Origin: Flavobacterium sp. NKUCC04_CG
GTDB lineage: Bacteria > Bacteroidota > Bacteroidia > Flavobacteriales > Flavobacteriaceae
Reading direction: 5' to 3'
Length of the DNA stretch: 64,000 bases
Assembly (NCBI RefSeq): GCF_019345525.1
Contig: NZ_JAHKRA010000006.1
Location: 62,001 to 126,000, forward strand
The position numbers and the translations under genes are program-made. This document shows positions 63,959 through 64,000 of this stretch, in pieces (within the stretch, counting starts at the first letter, position 1; the number at the start of each line of letters is the position of its first letter). The notes under the pieces were generated by a model. The model saw nothing but the letters and a program-made list of their open reading frames with translations, searched no databases and was not told the origin of the DNA.

Positions 63959-64000
63959 ATGTCAAATGATGTTCGTGTGCGTTTTGCACCCAGTCCGACA
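63959..64000 (+). CDS. gltX: Glutamyl-tRNA synthetase (5' end only, cut by window edge)
   Basis: The first 14 codons are present (MSNDVRVRFAPSPT). VRVRFAPSPT is the hallmark N-terminus of GltX, leading into the nucleotide-binding fold. The rest lies outside the window. Confidence 0.85.
   Translation, partial: MSNDVRVRFAPSPT

Noticed and set aside
1-64000. tRNA, rRNA, CRISPR, prophage or insertion-sequence genes
   Set aside because: No cloverleaf with a GGTTCGA-type arm, no spaced direct-repeat array, and no transposase, integrase or phage structural protein was seen.

Overview
This window is chromosomal DNA from a low-GC member of the Bacteroidetes, almost certainly family Flavobacteriaceae (Flavobacterium or a close relative). 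The reasons are the type IX secretion (T9SS) / gliding-type locus (PorP/SprF, OmpA-PD40 protein, giant adhesin with a gliding-type C-terminal domain), the flavobacterial families HU-CCDC81-SPOR, DUF2480, DUF3078, DUF4837 and DUF4349, lipoproteins ending their signal in SCSSDD-like sequences, and promoters with the TAnnTTTG -7 box typical of this phylum. No tRNA, rRNA, CRISPR array or insertion sequence was recognised.

Layout. 0-3.9 kb: start of dprA (cut by the window edge), an HU-CCDC81/SPOR cell-envelope protein, an acyl-CoA thioesterase, an S1/P1 nuclease and a Ser/Arg-rich secreted protein. 4-12 kb: one minus-strand transcription unit of a 1652-residue T9SS type B adhesin, its PorP/SprF partner and an OmpA/PD40 protein. 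12.4-17.2 kb: hflX, then the distal half of a suf Fe-S operon (sufS, sufE, sufT-like, DUF2480, DUF3078). 17.3-22.3 kb: heme import and use (hmuTUV plus HmuS) followed by a lipoprotein that closely resembles peptide-N-glycosidase F. 22.6-25.3 kb: class I ribonucleotide reductase nrdBA, of the class Id-like type without ATP cones. 25.4-29.3 kb: small lipoproteins and a membrane-anchored TPR-AraC regulator facing a lipoprotein gene. 29.4-33.7 kb: mgtA and a two-gene ABC module. 33.7-38.1 kb: a structured RNA candidate and the proximal half of the suf operon (sufA-B-C-D). 38.6-44.2 kb: an MBL-fold hydrolase, a subtilase, an M1 aminopeptidase and rnpA. 44.2-58.5 kb: DUF4349, kup, a double-OmpA protein, a GNAT enzyme, DUF4837, a LysM transglycosylase, pgk, an FAD monooxygenase, holB, a DoxX-like protein, a Pif1/RecD-like helicase and an OmpH/Skp-like lipoprotein. 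59.4-64 kb: a methyltransferase, mnmG, ybeY, a 1.2-kb AT-rich gap and the start of gltX.

The most notable region is the right end. Three parS-type ParB sites lie within 2 kb. Two identical copies sit flush against the stop and start codons of mnmG, and the third is written into the last codons of ybeY. About 1 kb further on, six DnaA-box-like nonamers cluster in a 390-bp AT-rich gap from which genes diverge. Together these mark a probable replication origin with its partition centromere.

A second theme is iron. The suf genes are in two same-strand blocks about 17 kb apart, with heme uptake, PNGase F, ribonucleotide reductase and Mg transport between them. This suggests that an ancestral sufABCDSE operon was opened by insertion or rearrangement. 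sufS, the first gene of the detached half, has its own -7 boxes.
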